NCBI RefSeq assembly: GCF_000828575.1
Contig: NZ_AP011952.1
Location: 837,065 to 901,064 of the forward strand
Direction: 5' to 3'
Length of the DNA: 64,000 bases
DNA from: Methanothermobacter sp. CaT2
Lineage (GTDB): Archaea > Methanobacteriota > Methanobacteria > Methanobacteriales > Methanothermobacteraceae
Shown here: positions 56,163 through 64,000 of the stretch, in pieces
How the letters are laid out: each line of letters begins with the position of its first letter
How positions within the stretch are numbered: the stretch's first letter is position 1
Translations under genes and position numbers: made by a program
Notes under the pieces: model-generated
The model's database searches: none
The model's input: only the letters and a program-made list of their open reading frames with translations
What the model was told of the DNA's origin: nothing

Positions 56163-57245
56163 CTAATATTCCCTTAAAACATCCGCAAAGCGGTCAAAGA
56201 TGTTCACTGTGTCATGTGGCCCTGGACCCGCCTCAGGGTGGTACTGGACACTGAACACCGGGAGTTCCCTGTGCTCTATACCCTCCGGTGTTCCATCGTT
56301 GAGGTTCAGCTGTGTTATCTCTATATCAGTGCCCTTCACTGAATCAGGGTCAACCGTGAATCCATGGTTCTGGGAGGTTATTGAAACCGTTCCGCTCCTC
56401 AGGTCCTTCACAGGCTGATTTACACCCCTGTGACCAAACTTCATCTTGTATATGCGGGCCCCGAAGGCCAGGGAGATTATCTGCTGTCCGAGGCATATCC
56501 CGAATATGGGCAGACGTTCGGATAGTGTTTTAACCGTTTCTATGGCATCCCTCACCCTTGTGGGGTCCCCGGGTCCGCTTGATATGAGGAGCCCGTCGGG
56601 TTCGTAATCCATGATCTCGGCAGGTGATGTTGTGTAGGGTACAACAACTACCCCCAGATCCCTCTCAAGGAGGGCATCTATGCTGTTCCTCTTGATTCCA
56701 CAGTCAACTATCACAACCCTCCGTGACGCATCCTCATTCAGGATTACAGGTTCCTTTACACACACCATATCCACAAGGTCTATCTCTGTTATGGATGGCT
56801 GCTTCACCGCCATTTCAAGCAGTTCCTCATCATCAATTTCCTCGGTTGCCAGGGCACCCTTCATTGCGCCCTTCTCCCTTATCTTTATTGTCAGGGCACG
56901 TGTATCCACCCCAGCTATCCCGGGGATCCCATATTCATCCAGGAACTCCGGGAGGGTCTTTTCTGATAGCCTGTGTGAGGGTGCAGGGCACATTTCCCTG
57001 ACAATGAGACCCTCAGCCTTTATCCCATCTGACTGGTACCACTCCTCAGAGACGCCGTAATTGCCCTGTAAGGGGTAGGTTGGCATCAGTATCTGACCCC
57101 TGTATGATGGATCTGTGAGTGACTCAACATATCCTGTCATCCCCGTTGCAAAGACAACTTCCCCTGTTTTCACCGTCTCAGATCCGAAGGCTTCTCCTCT
57201 GATTATGGTACCGTCTTCCAAGGCGAGTTTTGCTTCCTTAAACAT
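56163..57245 (-). CDS. carA: Carbamoyl-phosphate synthase small subunit
   Basis: A 360-residue glutaminase subunit. The N-terminal CPS-specific domain ([32 protein letters not shown]) is followed by a class I glutamine amidotransferase with GICLGQQ (catalytic Cys) and [14 protein letters not shown] (His and Glu). The ATG at 57245 follows GGTGGTGAA; upstream in-frame residues would overlap rimI and are unlikely. Confidence 0.97.
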   Translation of the reverse strand: MFKEAKLALEDGTIIRGEAFGSETVKTGEVVFATGMTGYVESLTDPSYRGQILMPTYPLQGNYGVSEEWYQSDGIKAEGLIVREMCPAPSHRLSEKTLPEFLDEYGIPGIAGVDTRALTIKIREKGAMKGALATEEIDDEELLEMAVKQPSITEIDLVDMVCVKEPVILNEDASRRVVIVDCGIKRNSIDALLERDLGVVVVPYTTSPAEIMDYEPDGLLISSGPGDPTRVRDAIETVKTLSERLPIFGICLGQQIISLAFGARIYKMKFGHRGVNQPVKDLRSGTVSITSQNHGFTVDPDSVKGTDIEITQLNLNDGTPEGIEHRELPVFSVQYHPEAGPGPHDTVNIFDRFADVLREY

Positions 57246-57279
57246 TTCACCACCATGATCCTGATTTCCTTTGATTAGA

Positions 57280-57750
57280 TTAGACTGGTCGATATTCATG
57301 CCCATGGAGGGAATCAGGCTGTAGATCCATCCTCATGACCACAGCATCCTCTCCATCCTCATAGTAGTTCTCCAGTATCTTCTCCTCACTGAAGCCAAGG
57401 GCCCTGTAGAATTTTATGGCCCCTTTATTCCTTGCCCTTACCTCCAGTTTAATATTTTTAATGTGAAATTTTTCAAATATACTTATGGCTGTCATGACAA
57501 GTGCCGCCCCAACACCCCTCCTGCGGTAATCTTTATCAACTGCAAGTGAGATAATATGACCCTCATCCTCAAAACGGATCCAGAATATTATGAATCCAAC
57601 GACCTTCCCATCCTCCTGGGCCACAAGGAAGCCTGCTCCAAGGTTGTAGATGTCCCTGAGGAGGTGGGCGGGGTATGGGTCCATGAAGGAGTCCCTTTCA
57701 ATCTTAAGGACCGTCTTAAGGTCCTGTGGTCTGAACTCTCTTATTATCAT
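57280..57750 (-). CDS. rimI: N-acetyltransferase, RimI/Ard1-like
   Basis: A 156-residue GNAT protein with acetyl-CoA motif A ([19 protein letters not shown]), then [19 protein letters not shown]. In archaea this type acetylates protein N-termini. GGAG precedes the ATG. Its start region faces the divergent UPF0146 gene 20 bases away. Confidence 0.9.
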   Translation of the reverse strand: MIIREFRPQDLKTVLKIERDSFMDPYPAHLLRDIYNLGAGFLVAQEDGKVVGFIIFWIRFEDEGHIISLAVDKDYRRRGVGAALVMTAISIFEKFHIKNIKLEVRARNKGAIKFYRALGFSEEKILENYYEDGEDAVVMRMDLQPDSLHGHEYRPV

Positions 57751-57769
57751 CTCTATCTCCGTGGTATCA

Positions 57770-58183
57770 ATGTGGAAGGATCTTGCAGTTTACATAATCA
57801 GGTGCTCGGGGCCGGGAACCCGTGTTGTTGAGGTGGGTGCCGGCAGGTTCCTCTATGTTTCAGATTACATCAGGAAACATTCAAAGGTTGATTTGGTTCT
57901 TACAGATATTAAACCTTCCCATGGAGGCATTGTACGTGATGACATCACATCCCCCAGGATGGAGCTATACAGGGGGGCCGCAGTAATATACTCCATAAGG
58001 CCCCCGGCAGAGATCCACAGCTCCCTCATGAGGGTCGCCGATGCTGTGGGGGCCCGGCTAATAATTAAGCCCCTGACCGGGGAGGATATTGTAACAGAGA
58101 GGAAGATGAAACTTGTCAATTATGGCCGGACATACTTCTATGAATACATACCGAAGTCCGCAGTAGGTGAAAAAATACCATAA
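57770..58183 (+). CDS. UPF0146 family protein
   Basis: A 137-residue protein with a methyltransferase-like N-terminus (GTRVVEVGAGRFLYVSDYI, then DLVLTDIKP) but lacking the usual catalytic motif, as in the archaeal UPF0146 family. The function is unknown. The ATG at 57770 lies about 25 bases after a TTATTATC box, suggesting a leaderless transcript; upstream in-frame codons overlap rimI. Confidence 0.85.
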   Translation: MWKDLAVYIIRCSGPGTRVVEVGAGRFLYVSDYIRKHSKVDLVLTDIKPSHGGIVRDDITSPRMELYRGAAVIYSIRPPAEIHSSLMRVADAVGARLIIKPLTGEDIVTERKMKLVNYGRTYFYEYIPKSAVGEKIP

Positions 58184-58283
58184 CCCTGTAAGATGAGTGC
58201 CTTGCCACCTTGATCCAGTAACTGGTACCGGGCACTGAATGTGCACATCACTTATATTATATTTATTATGAGATGGATATGGA

Positions 58284-58395
58284 AATAACGTTGAAGAACA
58301 GCCGGACTGTATGATTGATATGAGAACATCATTGAATAACTGACAGAAAATCCGCAGACTGACCTTATATGAGAGAATAACGTTGAAGAACTGGA
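58284..58395. repeat. Degenerate tandem repeat, about 46 bp unit
   Basis: AATAACGTTGAAGAAC occurs exactly at 58284 and 58376, with a diverged copy between them near 58325 (AACATCATTGAATAACTGACAG), giving three copies of about 46 bases. The array lies just upstream of the promoter of the P-type ATPase gene. Confidence 0.6.
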
Positions 58396-58452
58396 TTGAC
58401 AGAATAGAATGAACCTATTTAAACGTGCTAATAAATTTAAGACGTGTTCAAA

Positions 58453-60978
58453 ATGAAATGGGCTGATATGAGTTTAGATGAAGTTTTAAAGGAGCTTAAA
58501 ACGTCCAGGGATGGTTTAAGCCGGGACGAGGCATCGAGGAGACTTGAGAAATACGGGAAGAACGAACTCGTTGAGGAGAAGAAGGCCGGCCCGGTGAAGC
58601 TATTCCTCAGCCAGTTCATGGATATACTCATAATACTCCTCATACTGGCTGCCGTTGCATCCTACTTCGTGGGTGACGTCCTTGACTCTGCAGTCATCCT
58701 CTTCGTTGTGGTTGTAAACGCCACCGTTGGGTTCATCCAGGAGTACCGGGCCGAACGTGCCATGGAGAAACTCAAGGGCCTGGTATCGACAGAGGCTGTC
58801 GTCATAAGGGACGGTGAGACCCTGAGGATCCCTGCATCCGAGCTAACCCTGGGAGACATGGTGATCATAGAGGAGGGAGACAACGTACCCGCCGACCTCC
58901 GGTTGATAGAAACCTATGATCTCCGGATAGACGAATCAGCCCTCACCGGGGAATCAATACCCGTCAGGAAGACACATGAAAATCCTGAAGATGAGAGGGA
59001 TGTTATTGCATTCATGGACTCCAACGTTGTCTCAGGGCGCGGCAGGGGGGCTGTGATAGCCACCGGCATGGAGACCTCCATGGGTAAAATCGCCAGGATG
59101 ATACAGGAGGATGAGGGTAAAACACCCCTCCAGGAGAAGATAATCTCCCTGGGGAAGAGCCTCGGCCTCATAGCAGTGGTGGTATGTGCCCTTGTATTCG
59201 CAATACAGTTCCTCCGCGGCCTGCCACTGGTGGACACATTCATGACAGCGGTTTCCCTTGCCGTCGCATCTGTACCTGAGGGGCTGCCAGCAATACTCAC
59301 ACTGACCCTTGCCCTTGGAATGCAGAGGATGGCCAGGAGCAACGCCATAGTGAGGAGGCTCCTTGCAGTGGAGACACTCGGTTCCTGCTCTGTGATCTGC
59401 ACAGACAAGACAGGTACACTGACCCACAACCGGATGACCGTGAGGGAATCAGAGCTCACATCACCTGAAATGGCCCTCCTGGTATGCGCCCTCTGCAACA
59501 ACGCCACATCATCTGAGGGGGGTGTGATAGGTGACCCCACAGATGCTGCCATACTGAGCTTCGCAGCTGAGAAGGGCTACCTGCGGGATGAACTCGAAAG
59601 GAAGTACCCCCGTCTGGCAGAGATACCCCTTGACAGTACAAGGAAGAGGATGAGCACCATAAACCAGCTGGAGGACGGACGGTACCTCCTCGTGAAGGGA
59701 GCCCCCGAGATAATACTCAGAAGATGCCGTTACATCGACAGCGGTGATGGTGTTAAGGAACTGACTGATGAAGAAGTGGAGAGGTGGCTCTCCAGACTCA
59801 ATGATATGACCTCAAGGGCCCTCCGGGTGCTTGCACTGGCCTACAGGAAACTCCCTGACGGTGACGATGAGGAGAAGGACCTGGTGTTTGTCGGACTTGT
59901 TGGTATGATGGATCCGCCAAGAAGGGAGGCTGCTGATGCCATAGAAACCTGTAAGAGGGCCGGTATAAAGGTTGTTATGATTACAGGGGATCACAGGGAC
60001 ACCGCGGTTGCCATAGCACATGAACTGGGACTCATGGATAACGGGATGGCCCTCACAGGCAGGGAGCTTGATGAGCTCAGTGACGAGGAGTTCCATGAAA
60101 TCGTTGAAGATGTGAGGGTCTATGCACGTGTTTTTCCCGAGCAGAAGGTCCGGATAGTTGAGGCCCTCCAGGGCAGGGGCCATGTGGTCGCCATGACCGG
60201 TGACGGGGTGAACGATGCTCCTGCCCTCAAGAAGGCCGCCATCGGTGTGGCCATGGGCAGCGGTACAGATGTGGCCAGGGAATCCTCCGACATGGTCCTC
60301 CAGGATGATAACTTCGCAACCATCGTCAGGGCGGTTAAAGAGGGCAGAACGATATTCGATAATATAAGGCGTTTTGTTAAGTTCCAGCTCTCAACAAACG
60401 TGGGGGCCATCCTGACAATTGTGTCAGCATCCCTCATCAACCTCCCGGTCCCCTTCAACCCGATACAGATACTCTGGATCAACATAATAATGGATGGACC
60501 ACCTGCACAGTCCCTGGGTGTTGAGCCCCCTGAGTCAGATATAATGCTCCGCGGACCTGAAAGGGAGAATATACTCCCAAGGAGGAACATCCTGAGGATA
60601 ATCCTTGCAGGTGCTGTGATGGCCGCCGGTACCCTGGGGCTCTACATGTACATGCTATCATCAGGAGCGGGGATTGAGAAGGCCATGACAGTGGCCTTCA
60701 CGGTGTTCGTCGTTTTCCAGATATTCAACGTCTTCAACTGCAAGTCACGGACTGGCCTGTCAAACAGGGCGCTGATCCTTGCCGTTGTGGCCTCACTGGC
60801 CCTGCAGATCCTCGTGATCTACCTTGCACCCCTTGAGGGCATATTCAGGACTGTGCCACTATCAGTGGTGGACTGGGTGCTGATAGTCCTGGTGGCATCA
60901 CTGATACTCATCCTCGAGGCTGTCCTGAGATTCTCTGATGGGAGAAATAAAGTAAAGGAGAACCGTGCAAACCCCTGA
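58453..60978 (+). CDS. P-type cation ATPase, PMR1/SPCA-like calcium or manganese pump
   Basis: A P2A-type pump of about 840 residues. The phosphorylation site is ICTDKTGTLTH (Asp about 320), with TGES, KGAPE and VAMTGDGVNDAPAL in order. Helix 4 has VASVPEGLP and helix 6 WINIIMDGPPAQSLG, the pattern of Golgi PMR1-type Ca/Mn pumps, so export of calcium or manganese is likely. There is no ribosome site; CCTATTTAAAC at about 58411-58421 fits a leaderless start at ATG 58453 (GTG 58444 also possible). Confidence 0.95.
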   Translation: MKWADMSLDEVLKELKTSRDGLSRDEASRRLEKYGKNELVEEKKAGPVKLFLSQFMDILIILLILAAVASYFVGDVLDSAVILFVVVVNATVGFIQEYRAERAMEKLKGLVSTEAVVIRDGETLRIPASELTLGDMVIIEEGDNVPADLRLIETYDLRIDESALTGESIPVRKTHENPEDERDVIAFMDSNVVSGRGRGAVIATGMETSMGKIARMIQEDEGKTPLQEKIISLGKSLGLIAVVVCALVFAIQFLRGLPLVDTFMTAVSLAVASVPEGLPAILTLTLALGMQRMARSNAIVRRLLAVETLGSCSVICTDKTGTLTHNRMTVRESELTSPEMALLVCALCNNATSSEGGVIGDPTDAAILSFAAEKGYLRDELERKYPRLAEIPLDSTRKRMSTINQLEDGRYLLVKGAPEIILRRCRYIDSGDGVKELTDEEVERWLSRLNDMTSRALRVLALAYRKLPDGDDEEKDLVFVGLVGMMDPPRREAADAIETCKRAGIKVVMITGDHRDTAVAIAHELGLMDNGMALTGRELDELSDEEFHEIVEDVRVYARVFPEQKVRIVEALQGRGHVVAMTGDGVNDAPALKKAAIGVAMGSGTDVARESSDMVLQDDNFATIVRAVKEGRTIFDNIRRFVKFQLSTNVGAILTIVSASLINLPVPFNPIQILWINIIMDGPPAQSLGVEPPESDIMLRGPERENILPRRNILRIILAGAVMAAGTLGLYMYMLSSGAGIEKAMTVAFTVFVVFQIFNVFNCKSRTGLSNRALILAVVASLALQILVIYLAPLEGIFRTVPLSVVDWVLIVLVASLILILEAVLRFSDGRNKVKENRANP

Positions 60979-61054
60979 GATAAAGGAGTGAACAGAACAG
61001 TACCTCTGGAGAAGAAAAACAATGAACCCTGGAGATAAAGGAGTGAACAGACAG
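60969..61054. repeat. Imperfect tandem repeat, about 55 bp unit
   Basis: GATAAAGGAGTGAACAGA with matching flanks occurs at about 60970-61000 and 61025-61054, a period of about 55. The first copy overlaps the last codons and stop of the P-type ATPase gene. Confidence 0.75.
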
Positions 61055-61078
61055 GAGAGTGGCCGGCAGAGAGAAAAA

Positions 61079-61873
61079 ATGTCTGTCATCGTTATGGCCG
61101 GGACAGAGGATGCCAGGAGGATAATATCTAGGCTCTCAGGGATGCCATGGGTCGAGGTGACAGCCACTGCGACAACAGAGCATGGATCTGACCTTGCAGA
61201 GAAGTCTGGAGCCTCAAGGACAGTTACAGGAGCCCTGGACAGTGATGGGCTCCGTGAACTCATGGCAGACCTTGATGCCTGCATCCTGATTGACGCCACC
61301 CACCCCTTCGCAGCCCAGGCAACAGCAAATGCCCTCAGGGCCTGCAGGGAAACCGGAACCCTTTATGTGAGGTTTGAAAGGCCGGAAGTTAGCCCTGATG
61401 GAGTTATAAGGGTCGGTTCATTCAGGGAGGCCGGTGAAGTCGCCTCATCCCTCATAGGGGATGGGGAGGTTGTGATGCACCTTGCTGGTGTATCCACCCT
61501 GGGGGATGTCCTCAGATCCCTTGAACCTGAGAGGGTTGCTGTCCGCGTACTCCCCTCCACCTCATCCATCGAGAAATGCCTCCAGCTGGGGGTCCCGGCC
61601 AGCCATATCATCGCCATGCAGGGCAGGTTCTCAGCTGAAATGAACATTGCCATCCTCCGGGAATACCGTGCAGGTGCTGTTATAACCAAGGAGAGCGGTG
61701 AAACAGGTGGGCTCCCTGAGAAGGTTGAGGCGGCATCAGAACTCGGCATACCGGTTATACTCGTGGAGAGGCCGGAGGTTAACCTGGAGGGTGAGGCTGT
61801 CTTCGGTGACATCAACGACCTCATGGACCATGTGCTGAAGATCCTCAGGGATATGGGACAGCCAGGTGACTGA
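61079..61873 (+). CDS. cobK: Precorrin-6x reductase
   Basis: This 264-residue NADPH-dependent reductase of the corrin ring acts in vitamin B12-type cofactor synthesis, needed by methanogen methyltransferases. Signature segments are VIVMAGTEDAR, LIDATHPFAAQATANA, MQGRFSAEMN and ITKESGETGG. The ATG at 61079 begins the family N-terminus; the upstream in-frame ATG at 61022 falls in the repeat. It stands apart from other cob genes here. Confidence 0.93.
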   Translation: MSVIVMAGTEDARRIISRLSGMPWVEVTATATTEHGSDLAEKSGASRTVTGALDSDGLRELMADLDACILIDATHPFAAQATANALRACRETGTLYVRFERPEVSPDGVIRVGSFREAGEVASSLIGDGEVVMHLAGVSTLGDVLRSLEPERVAVRVLPSTSSIEKCLQLGVPASHIIAMQGRFSAEMNIAILREYRAGAVITKESGETGGLPEKVEAASELGIPVILVERPEVNLEGEAVFGDINDLMDHVLKILRDMGQPGD

Positions 61874-61993
61874 AGTGATAGCCCGGGACCTCGAACCGAC
61901 CCTTTAACTACTGATTTTCCTGCTGAAGTGATACCCGGGACCTCGCACCGACCCTCTAACTGCTGATTTTCTACCCCATACTACTGATTTTCG
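61870..61993. repeat. Imperfect tandem repeat between cobK and moeA, 53 bp unit
   Basis: Two copies begin CTGAAGTGAT at 61870 and 61923 (period 53), sharing CCCGGGACCTCG and CTGATTTTC, followed by a short third remnant at 61980-61993. The first copy includes the cobK stop and the remnant includes the moeA stop (convergent genes), so the array joins two gene ends. Confidence 0.85.
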
Positions 61994-63207
61994 AAGAGAA
62001 CAACTTCAACTTCCTCTCCCTCATTGATGATCTCAACGTTCTTGGGGACCTCAATGTAACCATCGGCCCCTGCCAGGGCTGCTACTGCACCTGAATCCTT
62101 GAATATTGGGCGTGCATAATCCCCGTCCACCATCACAAGTGCATAGTGCACCCTGCCCCTTGATGAGTGGAGCCGCTCTGCAAGTTTAAGGGTTTTAACC
62201 TGCCCTGAGGATGCCTTTCTACCTGACAGTTTCCTTATGAATGGTTCTATGAGTGACATGAACACTATGAGGGCTGATACAGGGAACCCCGGGAGTCCGA
62301 CAACAATTTTATCATCAACCACCCCGACTATGGTGGGTTTACCAGGCTTTATTGAGATACCATGGATAACCACCCTGCCCAGTTCATCCAGGACCTCCGA
62401 GAGTATGTCACCGGCCCCTGCAGATGTCCCCCCGGATGTTATTACCATATCAGCCTCCTCAAGGCCCCTGAGGATGGCATCCCTGAGCTCTCCATAGTCA
62501 TCCCGCACTATCCCTCCACGTTTAACAGAGCAGCCCGCCTCCTTCAGGGCGGATGAAAGGCCCGCGGAATTTGAATCAAATATTTTACCTGGCTCTAGCT
62601 GTCCTGATGGCTCAATGAGTTCATTACCCGTGGATATAACACATACAGATGGCTTTGAAATCACATTGACGCGGGTTATCCCTGCAGCTGAGAGGGCTGC
62701 TATTTTATCGGGTGAAAGTACTGTTCCAGCCCTGAGGAGGACGTTTCCCGCCCCGATATCGGATCCCCTTGCAGCTATGTGCTGGGACGGGTAGGCAGGT
62801 CTCTGGATGTAAACCCGGTCCCCCTCCTCCCAGGTGTACTCAACCATGACCACTGCGTCTGCACCCTCAGGCACAGGGGCCCCGGTGCTTATCCTGGTAC
62901 ACAACCCCTCAGCAACCTCAAGGGACGGTACAGACCCCGCATCAACGGTCTCGATGCACCTCAGGGTGGCAGGGTTCTCCTCATCTGCCCCGAAGGTGTC
63001 CGCGGCCCTCACAGCGTAGCCATCCCTGGAGGCCCTGTCAAATGGTGGGAGGTCCACCGGACTTTCGATGTCATCAGCAAGCACCCTTCCATCAGCATCC
63101 AGTATATCAACAGTTTCAGTGCCCTGGCTGTAGAGTTCACTGAACAGTTCCCCCGTTATTCTCCTGGCATCATCCAGATCGATTATCTCAAGAAATTCAA
63201 CACCCAT
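61981..63207 (-). CDS. moeA: Molybdopterin molybdenumtransferase
   Basis: This 408-residue enzyme inserts molybdate or tungstate into adenylated molybdopterin for formylmethanofuran dehydrogenase and formate dehydrogenase. Domains follow the MoeA order with DRASRDGYAVRA near the start, ITSGGTSAGAGDIL and KPGKPTIVGVVDDKIVVGLPG in the MPT-binding domain, and a C-terminal barrel. The ATG at 63207 follows GGTGATT. Confidence 0.95.
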   Translation of the reverse strand: MGVEFLEIIDLDDARRITGELFSELYSQGTETVDILDADGRVLADDIESPVDLPPFDRASRDGYAVRAADTFGADEENPATLRCIETVDAGSVPSLEVAEGLCTRISTGAPVPEGADAVVMVEYTWEEGDRVYIQRPAYPSQHIAARGSDIGAGNVLLRAGTVLSPDKIAALSAAGITRVNVISKPSVCVISTGNELIEPSGQLEPGKIFDSNSAGLSSALKEAGCSVKRGGIVRDDYGELRDAILRGLEEADMVITSGGTSAGAGDILSEVLDELGRVVIHGISIKPGKPTIVGVVDDKIVVGLPGFPVSALIVFMSLIEPFIRKLSGRKASSGQVKTLKLAERLHSSRGRVHYALVMVDGDYARPIFKDSGAVAALAGADGYIEVPKNVEIINEGEEVEVVLFENQ

Positions 63208-63349
63208 CAAATCACCGCGAATCTAGTCTCCTGAGCAATTTATTTATATCTGCACGGGTAATAAATTATAATGTCTATTTCTTTGATTGCTGGATATTAA
63301 ATTCCATTAAAATCAAAGTTAACCAACGAAAAAATCAGGAGGAGAGTAT

Positions 63350-63649
63350 TTGAGTAGAGGACATCAGACACAGGAAGTCAGGCGTGTTAGGACCCCCAGG
63401 AGGGGTGAGATACCGGGAGTTGTTGAACAGATAATGGGCCACGGAAAACTGAAGGTGAGGTGTGCCGATGGTCATATAAGGCTCGGCCGTATCCCCGGAA
63501 AGATGAAAAAGAGGATATGGATACGTGAAGGGGACGTGGTCCTTGTTAAGCCCTGGGAGTTCCAGAGCGAAGAGAAGGCTGATATCGTCTGGAGATACAC
63601 GCGTACAGAGTCAAACTGGCTCGAAAGGAAGGGTTACCTTAAACTGTGA
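63350..63649 (+). CDS. Translation initiation factor aIF1A
   Basis: A 99-residue OB-fold factor that helps place initiator tRNA on the 30S subunit. The family sequence runs [25 protein letters not shown] to RKGYLKL. The start is TTG after AGGAGGAGAG. RIO1 follows 11 bases later, a common archaeal pairing. Confidence 0.95.
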   Translation: MSRGHQTQEVRRVRTPRRGEIPGVVEQIMGHGKLKVRCADGHIRLGRIPGKMKKRIWIREGDVVLVKPWEFQSEEKADIVWRYTRTESNWLERKGYLKL

Positions 63650-63660
63650 AGTTGATTTTA

Positions 63661-64000
63661 ATGGACCCCGAAGAAACCGGGAAGGCCCCCGAGATCAGGG
63701 CGCTTAAATCCAGAGCAGTGGACAGGGTTGATTCCGACCTTGGCCGGATGGAGGCTGTTAAAAGATTAAAGGGTGTTGAGGACCGGCGGGTCGGTAGCGA
63801 GGTCTTTGATGAGCTGACCCTCAAAACCCTCTACAAGCTGGCGAATTCAGGTTACCTTGCTGTTCTCAATGGTGCTGTGAGTACCGGGAAGGAGGCCAAT
63901 GTCTTCAAGGGCATCACAGACACCGACGACTTCGTTGCAGTCAAGATCTACCGGGTGGCCACATCCGACTTCAAGAAGATGCAGTACTACATCCAGGGGG
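63661..64000 (+). CDS. RIO1 serine protein kinase (N-terminal part)
   Basis: A partial gene running off the right edge; 113 residues are visible. It begins with a charged helix region, then [30 protein letters not shown] (winged-helix end and phosphate loop) and FVAVKIYR with the catalytic-core lysine. RIO kinases act in 40S/30S ribosome maturation. The ATG at 63661 has a GTTGAT-like sequence upstream; the TTG at 63652 is an alternative. Confidence 0.92.
   Translation, partial: MDPEETGKAPEIRALKSRAVDRVDSDLGRMEAVKRLKGVEDRRVGSEVFDELTLKTLYKLANSGYLAVLNGAVSTGKEANVFKGITDTDDFVAVKIYRVATSDFKKMQYYIQG

Noticed and set aside
58284-58395. Spacer repeats considered as a CRISPR array or attachment sites
   Set aside because: The copies are degenerate, few and without uniform spacers; no cas, integrase or insertion sequence is nearby.

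Overview
The window looks like a Methanothermobacter chromosome (thermophilic, hydrogenotrophic, Methanobacteriales). Four things support this: an A-type ATP synthase operon with a duplicated proteolipid, an archaeal-type PEP carboxylase, a YcaO/TfuA pair of the kind that thioamidates methyl-CoM reductase, and archaeal gene grammar (GGTGAT/GGAGG ribosome sites, many TTG and GTG starts, TATA boxes, leaderless starts). I recognise several proteins as close to M. thermautotrophicus ones from memory only; no search was run.

Region 1 (1-6927): the tail of an unknown + strand gene, then a minus-strand type I restriction-modification operon hsdM-hsdS-hsdR followed by a YgjP-like metalloprotease. Its promoter region is shared with divergent ppcA and holds a perfect inverted repeat. 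Region 2 (6928-13127): PEP carboxylase, a heliorhodopsin, two tRNA-Gln genes, an ATP-grasp protein, a 49-residue membrane protein, a DUF61 protein and two unknown proteins. Region 3 (13127-21850): the complete atpHIKECFABD operon on the minus strand, with a DUF22-like gene translationally coupled to its end.

Region 4 (22071-26074): a four-gene cluster of a MmgE/PrpD protein, a U32-like TIM-barrel protein, a class I fumarase alpha-like protein and a short citrate synthase/citryl-CoA lyase, which together look like an unassigned tricarboxylate pathway. Region 5 (26113-36069): tRNA and NAD/serine metabolism genes (tiaS, serA, Thg1-like, nadX) with regulators and small domain proteins. Region 6 (36243-44559): a surface protein with an aromatic/basic tail, an AT-rich gap, lactaldehyde dehydrogenase, a class III pilin with a TadC-like protein, peptidase M24, a HIT protein, an iron alcohol dehydrogenase and a PAS histidine kinase.

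Region 7 (44735-48508): an M50-like membrane protease, YcaO, TfuA and a LarE-like sulfur transferase, plausibly a McrA thioamidation neighbourhood. Region 8 (48563-64000): CBS, UspA and amidohydrolase genes, a secreted caspase-fold-like protein with PKD and CARDB-like domains, carA-carB, rimI, a P-type ATPase, cobK, moeA, aIF1A and the start of RIO1.

The most unusual items are a seven-helix heliorhodopsin with an intact retinal lysine in a presumed strict anaerobe, the unassigned tricarboxylate cluster, the YcaO-TfuA-LarE grouping, and imperfect tandem duplications of about 40-55 bp that recur in many intergenic spacers.
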